Assembly (NCBI GenBank): GCA_013821425.1
Contig: JACDGV010000017.1
Span: 1-64,000, forward strand
DNA length: 64,000 nucleotides
Direction: 5' to 3'
Origin: Nitrosospira sp.
GTDB taxonomy: Bacteria; Pseudomonadota; Gammaproteobacteria; Burkholderiales; Nitrosomonadaceae
The position numbers and the translations under genes are program-made. Below, piece after piece: positions 28,811 through 37,627 of the stretch (position 1 is the stretch's first letter; the number at the start of each line of letters is the position of its first letter). A model generated the notes under the pieces. That model was not told where the DNA came from, made no database searches, and saw only the letters and a program-made list of their open reading frames with translations.

Positions 28811-29677
28811 ATGAATCTAAATACTCAAGCAATTGACGTCAGTAAATTTATAAAAAAGTATCAGTATCCAATACTACAGGACTGGATGCAGAATCTAAAA
28901 GCGCAGTCAGTCAGGGCGGATCCGGCCGGCGACGAGCAGCTGCGCGAACATTGCAACCAGTTTCTTGATTCTTTAGCCGAAGCACTGCGATCAGGTAAAG
29001 CAAACGACATTACAAGTGAATCGTGGGACGAAGTACGTAATTTGTTGACTGAAATCTCGCAGGCTCGTGCAAAGTACGGTTATACACCCAACGAAACCGC
29101 GCTCTTTATTTTTTCGTTGAAGCAGTCTCTTTTTACCAGAATGCTAACTGAGTTTGCCCAGGACGCGGCAACGTTAGTCTCGATCATGTGGATGTTGAGT
29201 ACACTGCTCGACGGACTCGGGCTGTTTACCATAGAAGTTTTCCAGAAAAGCCGTGACCAGATTATTCTGCGTCAGCAACAAGAACTGCTGGAATTATCGA
29301 CACCAGTAGTAAAACTGTGGAAGAACATCCTCGCCTTGCCTTTAATCGGTACCCTCGATAGCGACCGCACACAGATTGTGATGGAAAGTCTGCTACAGAA
29401 AATAGTTGATACTGGGGCGGAGATAGCAATTATCGATATCACCGGCGTGCCCACCGTAGACACACTCGTTGCCCAGCATTTATTAAAGACAATTGCCGCC
29501 GCCCGGCTCATGGGTGCGGATTGCATAATCAGTGGTATTCGACCACAGATTGCTCAAACGATAGTCCATCTGGGCGTCAATCTGGAGGATGTCATTACCA
29601 AGGCAACCCTCGCCGATGCTTTCGTCGTAGCCCTCGAACGCACAGGCTCCTCAATTACAAATCGCCCGCTGGCCTGA
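28811..29677 (+). CDS. rsbR: RsbR-type stressosome sensor (RsbRD N-terminal domain plus STAS)
   Basis: The 288-residue protein has an N-terminal helical RsbRD-type domain (about 10-160) and a C-terminal STAS domain (about 170-280) with IAIIDITGVPTVDTLVAQHLLKTI. The Thr residues of DITG and PTVDT sit where RsbR-type paralogues are phosphorylated by RsbT. RsbR forms the stressosome core with RsbS. It is the first gene of a tight six-gene operon; rsbS begins four bases after its stop codon. No recognisable ribosome site precedes the chosen ATG, so the exact start is less certain. Confidence 0.92.
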   Translation: MNLNTQAIDVSKFIKKYQYPILQDWMQNLKAQSVRADPAGDEQLREHCNQFLDSLAEALRSGKANDITSESWDEVRNLLTEISQARAKYGYTPNETALFIFSLKQSLFTRMLTEFAQDAATLVSIMWMLSTLLDGLGLFTIEVFQKSRDQIILRQQQELLELSTPVVKLWKNILALPLIGTLDSDRTQIVMESLLQKIVDTGAEIAIIDITGVPTVDTLVAQHLLKTIAAARLMGADCIISGIRPQIAQTIVHLGVNLEDVITKATLADAFVVALERTGSSITNRPLA

Positions 29678-29681
29678 GTAT

Positions 29682-30041
29682 ATGGATCGTATTCCAATTC
29701 TTAGCATGGGAAATCTTCTGCTCGTCATCATTCAATTTGATATGCATGACCGGTTGGCCCTGGCTTTGCAAGATGACCTGACGGAACAGATCGTTAAGGA
29801 GCAGGCCAAAGGCGTGTTAATCGATATATCCGCGCTTGACGTCGTAGACTCTTTCATCGGGCGAGTGATAAACAACACGGCGTCAATGGCCCGTTTGCTG
29901 GCTGCAGAGACGGTGGTGGTTGGTATGCAGCCCGCGGTGGCAATTACTCTTGTAGAGCTTGGTCTGGCTTTAACCGGGGTTAAGACCGCGCTAAACGTTG
30001 AAAAAGGAATGGCTCTACTAGGCAAGAGCTCAGGCAGATGA
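29682..30041 (+). CDS. rsbS: RsbS stressosome scaffold (STAS domain)
   Basis: The 119-residue protein is one STAS domain: IPILSMGNLLLVIIQFDMHD at the start, GVLIDISALDVVDSFIGRVI (phosphorylatable Ser of the family in DIS/VVDS), and VVVGMQPAVAITLVELG. RsbS holds RsbT in the stressosome until RsbT phosphorylates it. It lies between rsbR (4-bp gap) and rsbT (36-bp gap), the canonical R-S-T order. Confidence 0.93.
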   Translation: MDRIPILSMGNLLLVIIQFDMHDRLALALQDDLTEQIVKEQAKGVLIDISALDVVDSFIGRVINNTASMARLLAAETVVVGMQPAVAITLVELGLALTGVKTALNVEKGMALLGKSSGR

Positions 30042-30077
30042 TTATCGTTAATTGCGCCCGGCTTCTCTTCCCTCAGA

Positions 30078-30506
30078 ATGATTTCGATTGCGCCTAAATT
30101 GGGGTCTCCCGAATTCCAGACACTTCCGCTCAAGACGGATGAGAACGTGGTAGCGTTGCGGAAGCTGGTTAGAGAGCAGTTAGTCGCGATCAACTTTTCG
30201 CTCGTGGATCAAACCAAATGCGTCACCGCGGCAAGCGAGCTGGCGCGCAATACATTGAAATACGGCGGCGGTGGTCAAGTCCGTTTTTCAGTCCTCGCGG
30301 CTGATGGTTCCCTCGGCCTGTGCCTGGTATTCATCGACGCCGGCCCCGGAATTAAAGACGTGCCACAGGCATTAACGGACGGTTTTACGACCCAGGGTGG
30401 TTTAGGGCTGGGACTTGGAGGCGCCAGGCGGCTTGTGGATGAGTTTGATATAGAAAGCGAGCCCGGAAAAGGCACCACGGTGAGAATCGTAAAATGGAAG
30501 AAATGA
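30078..30506 (+). CDS. rsbT: RsbT serine/threonine kinase of the stressosome
   Basis: The 142-residue protein is a GHKL-type kinase with the N-box ASELARNTLKYG, the G1 box IDAGPGIKDV and the G2 segment GGLGLGLGGARRLVDEF. In known systems RsbT phosphorylates RsbR and RsbS and is then released to act on a downstream partner. Here the downstream partner is probably the next gene's product or the kinases that follow, because Proteobacteria lack sigma-B. It overlaps the next gene by 13 bases. Confidence 0.93.
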   Translation: MISIAPKLGSPEFQTLPLKTDENVVALRKLVREQLVAINFSLVDQTKCVTAASELARNTLKYGGGGQVRFSVLAADGSLGLCLVFIDAGPGIKDVPQALTDGFTTQGGLGLGLGGARRLVDEFDIESEPGKGTTVRIVKWKK

Positions 30507-31516
30507 TTAACCTTGAGGATACGCAAAGAGCGTGGCCGATTTGTCATCCAACCGACGTTGCTGCAGCGCGACGTTGGGGACTGCGATTGTCCCAATCCTT
30601 GGGATTCAATGAAACAATGTCGGGAAGAGTTTCTCTAGTTATCACTGAAGCTGCGACAAATATCCTGAAACATGCAACCGAAGGGCAACTTTTTCTAACT
30701 CGCGTACGCAACGGTGAATCAAATGGAATTGAAATTCTGGCCTTGGATAACGGGCCGGGAATCCAGAATCTAGCATATAGCCTTAATGACGGGGTTACTA
30801 CGACCAGCACGCCGGGCAGTGGGCTCGGGGCGCTCCGCCGGCTTTCTGATAGTTTCGATGCATATTCCGCAGCTGGCAAAGGATCGGCATTCTATATGTG
30901 CCTCTGGGCAGCGGAAGCGGGATATTCCAGAAACGGTTTTGAAATAGGTACGGTATGCGTCCCGATGATCCATGAAGAAGTGTGTGGAGACGGATGGGCC
31001 GTTGCGTCGGATGGCGGCTTTGCAACGTTTTTGCTGGCTGACGGACTAGGGCATGGAATGCACGCTGCCCACGCGTCCCGTACAGCCCGGGAATTGCTTA
31101 TCAGCAGAGCTGGATTGCAACCTCAGGCGTTAATGGAAGTAGCGCATAGCGAATTACGGGGCACGAGAGGAGCAGCAATTGCTGTGGCGCAAACGCAACC
31201 CAATAGCGAACAACTTGACTTTGCAGGTATAGGCAACATCAGCGCTTGCGTAGTCAACGCTATCTCGAGAAAGCAACTGGTTTCCCACAACGGTATCGTT
31301 GGGCATAATATGCGAAAGGTTCAGCAATTCACCGTCCCATTTCCACCCGGCTCGCTGTACATAGCCCATTCCGACGGCATCAGCACCCGCTGGGATATCA
31401 ACGCTTATCCAGGGCTCTATCTTTGTCATCCGGCACTGATAGCCGGAATCATTTTCCGGGATTTTGTTCGTGGCCGTGACGATGCCTCGATACTGGTCGC
31501 GCGCCATCGTTTGTAG
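30494..31516 (+). CDS. RsbX-like phosphatase with an N-terminal anti-sigma-type ATPase domain
   Basis: The 340-residue protein joins an N-terminal HATPase domain of the RsbW/RsbT type (about 10-135: VSLVITEAATNILKHA, LDNGPGI, GSGLGALRRLSDSFD) to a C-terminal SpoIIE/PP2C-type phosphatase (about 145-338: FATFLLADGLGHGMHAAHASRTARE, FAGIGNISACV, HSDGIS, GRDDASILV). It should reset phosphorylated RsbR and RsbS, as RsbX does, and the ATPase domain may add a second kinase or binding function. Its start overlaps rsbT, suggesting translational coupling. Confidence 0.9.
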   Translation: MEEMINLEDTQRAWPICHPTDVAAARRWGLRLSQSLGFNETMSGRVSLVITEAATNILKHATEGQLFLTRVRNGESNGIEILALDNGPGIQNLAYSLNDGVTTTSTPGSGLGALRRLSDSFDAYSAAGKGSAFYMCLWAAEAGYSRNGFEIGTVCVPMIHEEVCGDGWAVASDGGFATFLLADGLGHGMHAAHASRTARELLISRAGLQPQALMEVAHSELRGTRGAAIAVAQTQPNSEQLDFAGIGNISACVVNAISRKQLVSHNGIVGHNMRKVQQFTVPFPPGSLYIAHSDGISTRWDINAYPGLYLCHPALIAGIIFRDFVRGRDDASILVARHRL

Positions 31517-31526
31517 TGTTGGAAAA

Positions 31527-32954
31527 ATGAATTTTCGCATACTTAACGTGGGCATCAACAGCGCGCAAGACATCGTGACCGTTCGTCAACGAGCACGTCA
31601 AATTTCTCACTTGCTTCGATTTGGAATGCAGGACCAGGTACGAATCGCGACAGCAGTATCCGAGATAAGCCGCCATGCGTTTAGCTATGCTTCAGGCGGC
31701 AGAGCTGTATTCGAATATGACGGTTCAAGTCCAACCGGATGCCTGGTCATCCGCATCAACGAAAACGGGGGCAAATTACGTGAGTCCAGGCAAAATTCAC
31801 CTGAAGAACTCACGCGAACTCATGACTTGGAAAGCGCAATCAAAAACGTGGGTCGCCTGATGAGCGCTTGCGTAGTTGAATCAGGGGAAGATCACGGCAA
31901 CAGTATCACAGTGCGCAAATTATTACCCGATTCAACAAGCTTCACAGGTGCCGAACTGGCGGATATCAGTTCCAAGCTCGCTACGAGTCCCCTCGCCAAT
32001 AGCTTCTCTGAAGTGCAGCAGCAGAATCAGGAACTAATGGAGACACTTGCTGAGTTAAGGGAAAGGCAGGACGATTTACTGTCCCTCACGAGGGAATTGG
32101 AAGACACAAACCGCGGTGTTTTGGCGCTCTACGCGGAAATCGAAGAAAAGGCCAAGCGCCTGCAGCATGCGGATCAAATGAAATCCCGGTTTCTTTCAAA
32201 CACGAGCCATGAACTACGGACCCCGCTCAGTTCCATTAGGGCATTGTCCAAATTGCTGCTCGAAAGAATGGACGGTGAATTGACCTATGAGCAGGAAAAG
32301 CAAGTGCGATTCATCGAAGGAGCTGCTAGTGATCTTTCCAAGTTGGTGAACGGTCTCCTTGATCTCGCAAAAATCGAGGCCGGAAAGATATACGTCGACC
32401 TGTCCCCCTTTTCAGTTGAAAACCTCTTTAGTGGACTAAAAGGAATGTTGCGTCCGCTCGCGACCAACCCATCTGTCGAACTGGTTTTCCAGGATCCCAT
32501 AGAGACGCTAGAGATATATTCCGACGAAAACAAAGTTATCCAGATCTTGCGGAATTTGGTCGCCAACGCACTAAAGTTTACGGAGCTTGGCCAAGTAACG
32601 GTCTCGGTCGCCGTACACATAAATACAGTGCGATTTACAGTATCTGACACGGGAATCGGAATTGCGCCCGAGAATCTTGAATTTATATTTGAAGAATTCA
32701 GCCAGATAGAAAATCCCCTGCAGCGAATGTATAAAGGTACGGGGTTGGGCCTCCCTTTATGCAGAAAGCTTGGCCAACTGCTGAAAGGAGATGTTGGGGT
32801 CAGCAGCAAACCGGGCTTTGGCTCTATTTTTTTTCTCGACTTGCCACGACACTACGCGGGGAAGAGGGCAGGCGCTCCGGTTGATTTGCCTATTGCGGAA
32901 ATGACCCGGGACCACGCGGGGATGAGCACGAAGTTTAATCAAGAGACCGGATAA
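31527..32954 (+). CDS. histidine kinase with N-terminal RsbT-like ATPase domain
   Basis: The 475-residue protein starts at ATG 31527, 10 bases after the previous stop. An N-terminal domain (about 5-130) resembles a degenerate HATPase of the RsbT/RsbW type (RIATAVSEISRHAFSYASGG). A long coiled coil follows (about 155-215), then HisKA with H228 in SNTSHELRTPLSSI and HATPase_c with GTGLGLPLCRKLG. There is no membrane segment. Having an anti-sigma-like ATPase domain on a histidine kinase, inside an rsb operon, suggests that this is where the stressosome signal enters a phosphorelay. The next gene, 18 bases on, encodes a receiver-kinase hybrid that could be its partner. Confidence 0.88.
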   Translation: MNFRILNVGINSAQDIVTVRQRARQISHLLRFGMQDQVRIATAVSEISRHAFSYASGGRAVFEYDGSSPTGCLVIRINENGGKLRESRQNSPEELTRTHDLESAIKNVGRLMSACVVESGEDHGNSITVRKLLPDSTSFTGAELADISSKLATSPLANSFSEVQQQNQELMETLAELRERQDDLLSLTRELEDTNRGVLALYAEIEEKAKRLQHADQMKSRFLSNTSHELRTPLSSIRALSKLLLERMDGELTYEQEKQVRFIEGAASDLSKLVNGLLDLAKIEAGKIYVDLSPFSVENLFSGLKGMLRPLATNPSVELVFQDPIETLEIYSDENKVIQILRNLVANALKFTELGQVTVSVAVHINTVRFTVSDTGIGIAPENLEFIFEEFSQIENPLQRMYKGTGLGLPLCRKLGQLLKGDVGVSSKPGFGSIFFLDLPRHYAGKRAGAPVDLPIAEMTRDHAGMSTKFNQETG

Positions 32955-32972
32955 TCCTGCGAGTGATATTAA

Positions 32973-34892
32973 GTGTCAATTAACCATATTAACGAAATGG
33001 AAGCCTCGAAAACCCTGATCTTGAACGTTGATGATAATGAAGGCGCTCGCTATGCAAAAACCAGGGTTTTGCGGAAAGCTGGATTCCAGGTAGCAGAAGC
33101 AGCGAATGGGACTGACACAATTGCATTCGTGGAACAAAACAAGCCAGACCTTGTACTGCTTGACGTCAAATTGCCTGATATCAATGGTATTGAGGTATGT
33201 CGTCATATCAAAGGGAAGCCTTCCTCCGCCTCGGTTTTAGTATTACAGACTTCCGCTGCGCTAACGGACCGGGAGGACCGGATAAAGGGCTTGGATGGGG
33301 GTGCAGATAACTATCTGGTGGCTCCAATCGAAGCCGACGAGCTGGTGGCGAACGTCAGGGCGCTTTTACGTTTGCGAAGTACGCAGGCGGATTTAAGGGA
33401 TAGCGAGGAGCGTTTCAGGGAGCTCGCGGAGAATATAGAGGATGTTTTTTGGGTTGTTTCAAATCTCAGTCAAGTACTTTATATCAGCCCCTCGTACGAA
33501 AAAATGTGGCAACGAAGCATCCAGCATCTGACAGGGTCCCCGGACGATTGGCTAAATGGCGTGCATGTGGAGGACCAGCATGGCATTAGGGAAAAATTCC
33601 ATGGCGCCCTCATGGGTGATGAATATGATGAAGAATACCGGATTGTTCAGCCAGCAGGGGCGGACAAATGGGTGCGCGACAGGGCATACCCGGTAAAAAA
33701 CCCGCAAGGCGAGATTTACAGAGTAGTCCGCATCACGAACGATATATCCGTAAGAAAGAATGCAGAGCAATTATTAAGGGAAGCTGATAATAATAAGAAC
33801 GTATTTTTGGCGACCCTGGCGCATGAGCTTCGCAATCCGCTCGCACCCATTCGGAATGCTGTTGCCCTTATGCAGCGGGCGGACGAATCGTCCGTCGAGG
33901 TTCAAAAAAAAGCTCGTGATGTAATCATTCGCCAAGTCGACCACCTTGCGCATTTGGTGGACGATTTGCTTGACGTGGCACGTATTTCTGAAGACAAGAT
34001 AGTCCTGAGAAAAACCAGGGCGGAGCTGCACACAATTGTCCAGGTAGCTGTGGAAGCAGTCGCTCCACTCCTCAGTGCACGGGAGCAAGCATTTGAACTT
34101 TACATGCCCAGTGAGACAATCTGGCTGGAAGTCGACCCTGTCCGGTTGAGCCAATGTATTGGCAATCTTCTGCATAACGCGGCAAAATTTACTCCCCAGG
34201 CGGGGCGTATAGCTCTGAGAATTATAGTATCAGACGATATTGCGAAAATAGTCGTTGAAGATAACGGAATAGGCATAAGCGCAGATAAAATGGAGCAGGT
34301 TTTCGGCTTGTTCCAACAAGGAGAAATTTCAACGGATCAGGTGCAGGACGGCCTCGGGATTGGTTTGTCACTGACAAAACGGTTAATTGAACTGCACGGT
34401 GGGTACCTTAATGGACAAAGTGGAGGAACCGGCCTGGGAAGTCGTTTTACAATTGAGCTTCCCGCAGCCGTAGTGTCAACAAGCGAACCTGTGGAGGACG
34501 CTGTCAGAGCCACTCCCCCCCCAAGGAACCGCGAAAACCTCAATATTCTCATCGTCGACGATAATAAGGATTCGAGGGAAATAATGGCATTGCTGCTCTC
34601 AACCATGGGGCACAGGGTACTCCAGGCTCCTGATGCCTTATCCGCGATAGATACCGCAAAACGTCACCCGCTCGACGCAGTAATCTCGGATATCGGTTTA
34701 CCCGGTCTGGATGGGTACTACATTGCGCGAACCTTGCGAAGTGATCCAGATTTTGCTGAACTGCCGCTCATTGCGCTAACGGGTTATGGACGTCCGGAAG
34801 ATAGGCGGAAAACAGAGGAAGCAGGTTTTGACCACCATTTCGTAAAACCGCTGGATGTAAGTGAGTTGATCTCTTTTCTGAATAATTTTTGA
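32973..34892 (+). CDS. REC-PAS-histidine kinase-REC hybrid
   Basis: The 639-residue protein (GTG start at 32973; an in-frame ATG lies at 32997) has an N-terminal receiver with D64 in LVLLDVKLPDING, a PAS domain (about 145-270), HisKA with H284 in LAHELRNPLAPI, HATPase_c with GLGIGLSLTKRLIELHGG, and a C-terminal receiver with D573 in AVISDIGLPGLDG. In the first receiver the usual KP pair is AP (LVAPIEAD), so its conserved Lys is missing and its switching may be altered. It is the last gene of the stressosome operon and probably carries the signal onward. No DNA-binding or GGDEF output is fused to it. Confidence 0.92.
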   Translation: MSINHINEMEASKTLILNVDDNEGARYAKTRVLRKAGFQVAEAANGTDTIAFVEQNKPDLVLLDVKLPDINGIEVCRHIKGKPSSASVLVLQTSAALTDREDRIKGLDGGADNYLVAPIEADELVANVRALLRLRSTQADLRDSEERFRELAENIEDVFWVVSNLSQVLYISPSYEKMWQRSIQHLTGSPDDWLNGVHVEDQHGIREKFHGALMGDEYDEEYRIVQPAGADKWVRDRAYPVKNPQGEIYRVVRITNDISVRKNAEQLLREADNNKNVFLATLAHELRNPLAPIRNAVALMQRADESSVEVQKKARDVIIRQVDHLAHLVDDLLDVARISEDKIVLRKTRAELHTIVQVAVEAVAPLLSAREQAFELYMPSETIWLEVDPVRLSQCIGNLLHNAAKFTPQAGRIALRIIVSDDIAKIVVEDNGIGISADKMEQVFGLFQQGEISTDQVQDGLGIGLSLTKRLIELHGGYLNGQSGGTGLGSRFTIELPAAVVSTSEPVEDAVRATPPPRNRENLNILIVDDNKDSREIMALLLSTMGHRVLQAPDALSAIDTAKRHPLDAVISDIGLPGLDGYYIARTLRSDPDFAELPLIALTGYGRPEDRRKTEEAGFDHHFVKPLDVSELISFLNNF

Positions 34893-35316
34893 CTCCGGCG
34901 TTTCCTTTGCCCTCGTCAGTCGGATTGTCCGCCGCTGAAAACCGCACCTAAGATGTTATGGCACGACGGTTATGCAAGGGCCCAGAGCGGGCGGGCAATC
35001 GCCCGCGGAAGCGGAAGAAAGGTTTGCCTGCTGCACTTTAAAGGTGGACCCCCCCACATCTGCCCTCTCAGGGCGTGCCTGCTTCAGCCAGGGCATACGC
35101 GATACTGGTATCCAGGAATGTCGCTCCGCTACCGGGCTTCCGAGCCCGACCGTTGTTTCTCAGCGGTAAAGAGCGATTAATCAAAGGGGGGGATGGGAAT
35201 GTCAAGGGGAATAGCGGTCGTTTTTCGTGTTGAGAGGAACCGCGTCAGGATTGATAAGTCACACCTTTTACAAGAGGTCATTCCAGTGCTGCACTAATCT
35301 TGCAGGAGATTGAGAA
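34893..35316. other. intergenic region after the stressosome operon
   Basis: A GCGGGC-AATC-GCCCGC hairpin (34991-35006) about 100 bases after the last operon gene could be a weak terminator, but no T-run follows. The rest contains no supported gene. Confidence 0.4.
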
Positions 35317-35436
35317 ATGACTGATGAAGAGAAGAAGCAACCTGAAGGTGGCTATTGGCCCGGGATGATTGCAATCAGGGTACTGATTTGGGTTTTCGTG
35401 TTCAGCTTTTTGGGAATTTTCCTGATGGGAAATTGA
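35317..35436 (+). CDS. 39-residue single-helix membrane protein
   Basis: ATG 35317 lies eight bases after AGGAG. The product begins with a hydrophilic MTDEEKKQPEGG segment followed by one predicted transmembrane helix (MIAIRVLIWVFVFSFLGIFLM) and ends at GN. The codon pattern, ribosome site and topology all fit a real small inner-membrane protein with its N-terminus in the cytoplasm. I know no family for it. It lies 256 bases upstream of a microprotein gene in the same direction. Confidence 0.6.
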   Translation: MTDEEKKQPEGGYWPGMIAIRVLIWVFVFSFLGIFLMGN

Positions 35437-35692
35437 CTGAGGGGCACAAAACATAACCCGAAGCAGTCTTGTCGTTTGACGTCTTTCGACATCCGACATT
35501 TCTCCGTTCTGCTCAATCTAGCGGGTTAGGAGGAGGGGAAGGGAGGGTTGCCCTTTCTATACAAACTGTAGTACGAGTTTTATGAGTTGCAGCGCCTTCT
35601 TTCCAAGACCCGTGGTCCATGCCTGAACAAATGTAACAAATAGTGCTCAAAATAACTGGAGGATAATTAACTAACGCCCACGGAGGTTAGCC

Positions 35693-35770
35693 ATGAACCC
35701 TATATTAATGTTTTGGGCAACGTATATTCTAGTCGTCATGGGAGGGTTGGGCCTTTTAGTGACAAACTAG
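35693..35770 (+). CDS. 25-residue hydrophobic microprotein (family copy 1)
   Basis: MNPILMFWATYILVVMGGLG and five further residues form one predicted transmembrane helix. GGAGG lies six bases before the ATG and a hairpin follows 27 bases after the stop. The protein is clearly related to those at 51311-51394 and 60799-60879: all start MN, have an aromatic residue near 8-10, a YI(L/V) motif and a G-L-G-hydrophobic-L end. Conservation of the protein between scattered loci, each with a strong ribosome site, argues that it is translated. Function is unknown; single-helix proteins of this size often bind and tune larger membrane complexes. Confidence 0.72.
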   Translation: MNPILMFWATYILVVMGGLGLLVTN

Positions 35771-35797
35771 GGTCACCTTTACAGCGTGAAATAAAAA

Positions 35798-35832
35798 ATG
35801 GCCCAGGGCAGTTTGCTGGGCCATAATTGTTT
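35798..35832 (+). terminator. hairpin terminator after microprotein copy 1
   Basis: ATGGCCCAG (35798-35806) pairs with CTGGGCCAT (35816-35824), followed by the weak T-rich AATTGTTTT. A similar TGGCCC/GGGCCA hairpin follows microprotein copy 2. Confidence 0.7.
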
Positions 35833-36653
35833 TCTAAATAATCAGGAAGTGCGCGACTTAATGTCAAACCAGCTGGCAAGCTCATCAACTGCTGAGGACG
35901 GTTCATGCCTTTGTTCGGTCTTCAGCTTTTCTGCCTTGATAGTGTACAAGCCTCGAGCTGCTGGGTCTTTTAATCCCAACGGTTCAGTTCCTTAAGCTTC
36001 GTTAGCAGTCGGCGAGCGTGATCGTCGAGGCCAGCGGGCTCTATTTTTGCTTATGCCGAAAGACCACTCGGCGAAAACGCCCTGTTCGCTATCCTCCGTC
36101 GGAGATAGCTACATTTAAACGGCTGGCAACGGCGATGTCCTTGGCTGCCGGAAATTTCCTTCGCCGAAAGTGAGGAAGGCCTACCACCCATACGATCACG
36201 TTGCCGTGGGGCTCTCAGCCCCGCCGTAGTCCGTTCACGAATTACGCCACGTTCGAATTCAGCCTTTGTAACACAGGTGTCGAAGCCAGCCCTCCACCAG
36301 GCGAACTGGCCCTGTCGCGTCCTGCCGCGATTTTAGCCCTATTCCCCAGTCCTGAAATGATTCAACGGTTTCAACCAGCTGCTCCATTGCGGGCAAGCCG
36401 GTCAAGCTCAAAAAAATTAATTTGTGCCCCTTCTGCATGTACGAAAGGGCGGGGGTTTTTTAATTGGCAGACCAACTTGCATCGGAGTTGGCATATTTAC
36501 GCGGACGACGTACAGCTAGTACCCAAGTACAGTCTGTACCAAGGTCCAATATTCAGGACGCTTAAAGGCGTTCAGAATAGCTCAGCACTACCAGAAAGAG
36601 CCCCGCGACATACCAGCGGATTTTAATTTAAATGAAAAAAATGAGGAGAAACG
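35833..36653. other. long leader region of the flp pilin gene
   Basis: About 820 bp with no credible gene. The middle part (36055-36223) has a series of potential hairpins. The last 50 bases before the pilin gene are AT-rich and end in a GAGGAGAAACG ribosome site. The pilin promoter is expected here but no unambiguous hexamers were identified. Confidence 0.5.
36055..36223 (+). other. candidate structured RNA leader upstream of the Tad locus
   Basis: Successive hairpins can be drawn: GCCGA/TCGGC (36055-36073), GCTATC...TCCG-GTC-CGGA-like GATAGC (36088-36109), CTGGCA/TGCCGG with one G-U pair (about 36123-36150), CCTTC/GAAGG, and GGGGCT-CTC-AGCCCC (36207-36222). GCCGAAAG occurs twice. The sequence does not match the GEMM c-di-GMP consensus or other riboswitches that I can recall. 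Confidence 0.3.
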
Positions 36654-36836
36654 ATGAACAAAATTATACATGAGATGAAACGGTTTCTGAACGACGAAGA
36701 AGGGGTAACTGCCATCGAATATGGTCTTATCGCAGCCCTGATCGCCGTATTTATTATCGGTTCAGTGACATTGGTTGGGGGTCAGCTAGCCGCCGTATTT
36801 GCTGCTGTTAGCACTGCACTTACTACCGCGCTGTAA
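36654..36836 (+). CDS. flp: Flp/Fap-type pilin
   Basis: The 60-residue prepilin has a short charged leader (MNKIIHEMKRFLNDEEGVTAIEYG) and a hydrophobic helix (LIAALIAVFIIGSVTLVG). The G-V-T-A-I-E-Y processing site with E5 and Y6 after cleavage is the Flp signature. The mature pilin of about 43 residues should polymerise into a Tad pilus after cleavage by the TadV peptidase encoded next. GAGGAG precedes the start. It is the first gene of the Tad locus, and an imperfect GCCGGG...CCTGGC hairpin after its stop may limit read-through. Confidence 0.95.
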   Translation: MNKIIHEMKRFLNDEEGVTAIEYGLIAALIAVFIIGSVTLVGGQLAAVFAAVSTALTTAL

Positions 36837-36862
36837 GAAGAAATCATTAATAAAACTGCCGG

Positions 36863-37480
36863 GTGATGATTGTTGTGATCATCCCTGGCGCAGGTGTGTT
36901 TTTGATGCGTCGTTCGCCGTTCATCCGGAAATGGTTGAATCAAATGTTGGTTATCGGGTTTCTATTGTTGCTGCTACTTGCCGCGGCCTGGCACGATTCC
37001 CTCAGCCGCCGTATACCGAATGCTTTAGTTTTCCCCGGAGCGGCCGTTGGTGTGCTGTCAAATGGCTTGCTGCCGGCGGAGATGGGAGGCTTGGGAATAT
37101 TGGATTCCCTGGGAGGGATGGGAGTTGGGCTGGTGGCGCTGCTGCCACTTTATCTCCTGCGCGCCATGGCGGCTGGAGACGTGAAGCTCATGGCCATGAC
37201 TGGTGCCTTCTTGGGGATTGAAGGCGCAATGGGCGCATTGTTGTGCGTCCTCCTTGCCGGCGGTGTCCTGGCGTTGTGGGCGGCGTGGTGCCAGGGAAAG
37301 CTGCGCAGGTTGCTTCATAACCTCCGGGTGCTGTTCGTTTGCACGACAAGTGGGAGCCGAAATTTTCCTGCGACAGGGGACCCCACACTATCCGCTGAGG
37401 CTTCTGTCGGCAAGCTGCCTTACGGCGTTGCGATCGCGGCTGGAACAGTGTTGCACCTGGCGGTTGTGCAGTGGAGTTGA
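36863..37480 (+). CDS. tadV: TadV/CpaA prepilin peptidase
   Basis: The 205-residue frame has several membrane helices and the two catalytic aspartates of A24 peptidases: WHDSLSRRIPN and the AAGDVKLM form of the GxGD motif. It should cleave the Flp leader at the inner membrane. The start is uncertain: the frame opens at GTG 36863, but ATG 36905 or ATG 36944 (MLVIGFLLLLLLAAAWHD) would give a more typical N-terminus. The C-terminal tail after the GDVKL region is longer and more hydrophilic than usual. Confidence 0.9.
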   Translation: MMIVVIIPGAGVFLMRRSPFIRKWLNQMLVIGFLLLLLLAAAWHDSLSRRIPNALVFPGAAVGVLSNGLLPAEMGGLGILDSLGGMGVGLVALLPLYLLRAMAAGDVKLMAMTGAFLGIEGAMGALLCVLLAGGVLALWAAWCQGKLRRLLHNLRVLFVCTTSGSRNFPATGDPTLSAEASVGKLPYGVAIAAGTVLHLAVVQWS

Positions 37481-37627
37481 CTGCGGGAGTAAGTAAAAAC
37501 AAAGTGCCAGGTCCGTGGTTCTTGCCGTATAGCGGTCCGTACACGCTCGTAAACGGGGTTATTGGGCTGTGAAGAAATACTCAAAGGTCGGCCAGCGGAA
37601 TGACTGTCGGCAAAAAGGGATGGTTAA

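Noticed and set aside
36055-36223. Cyclic-di-GMP-I (GEMM) riboswitch upstream of flp
   Set aside because: The conserved GEMM core segments are not present, so only a generic structured leader is reported.
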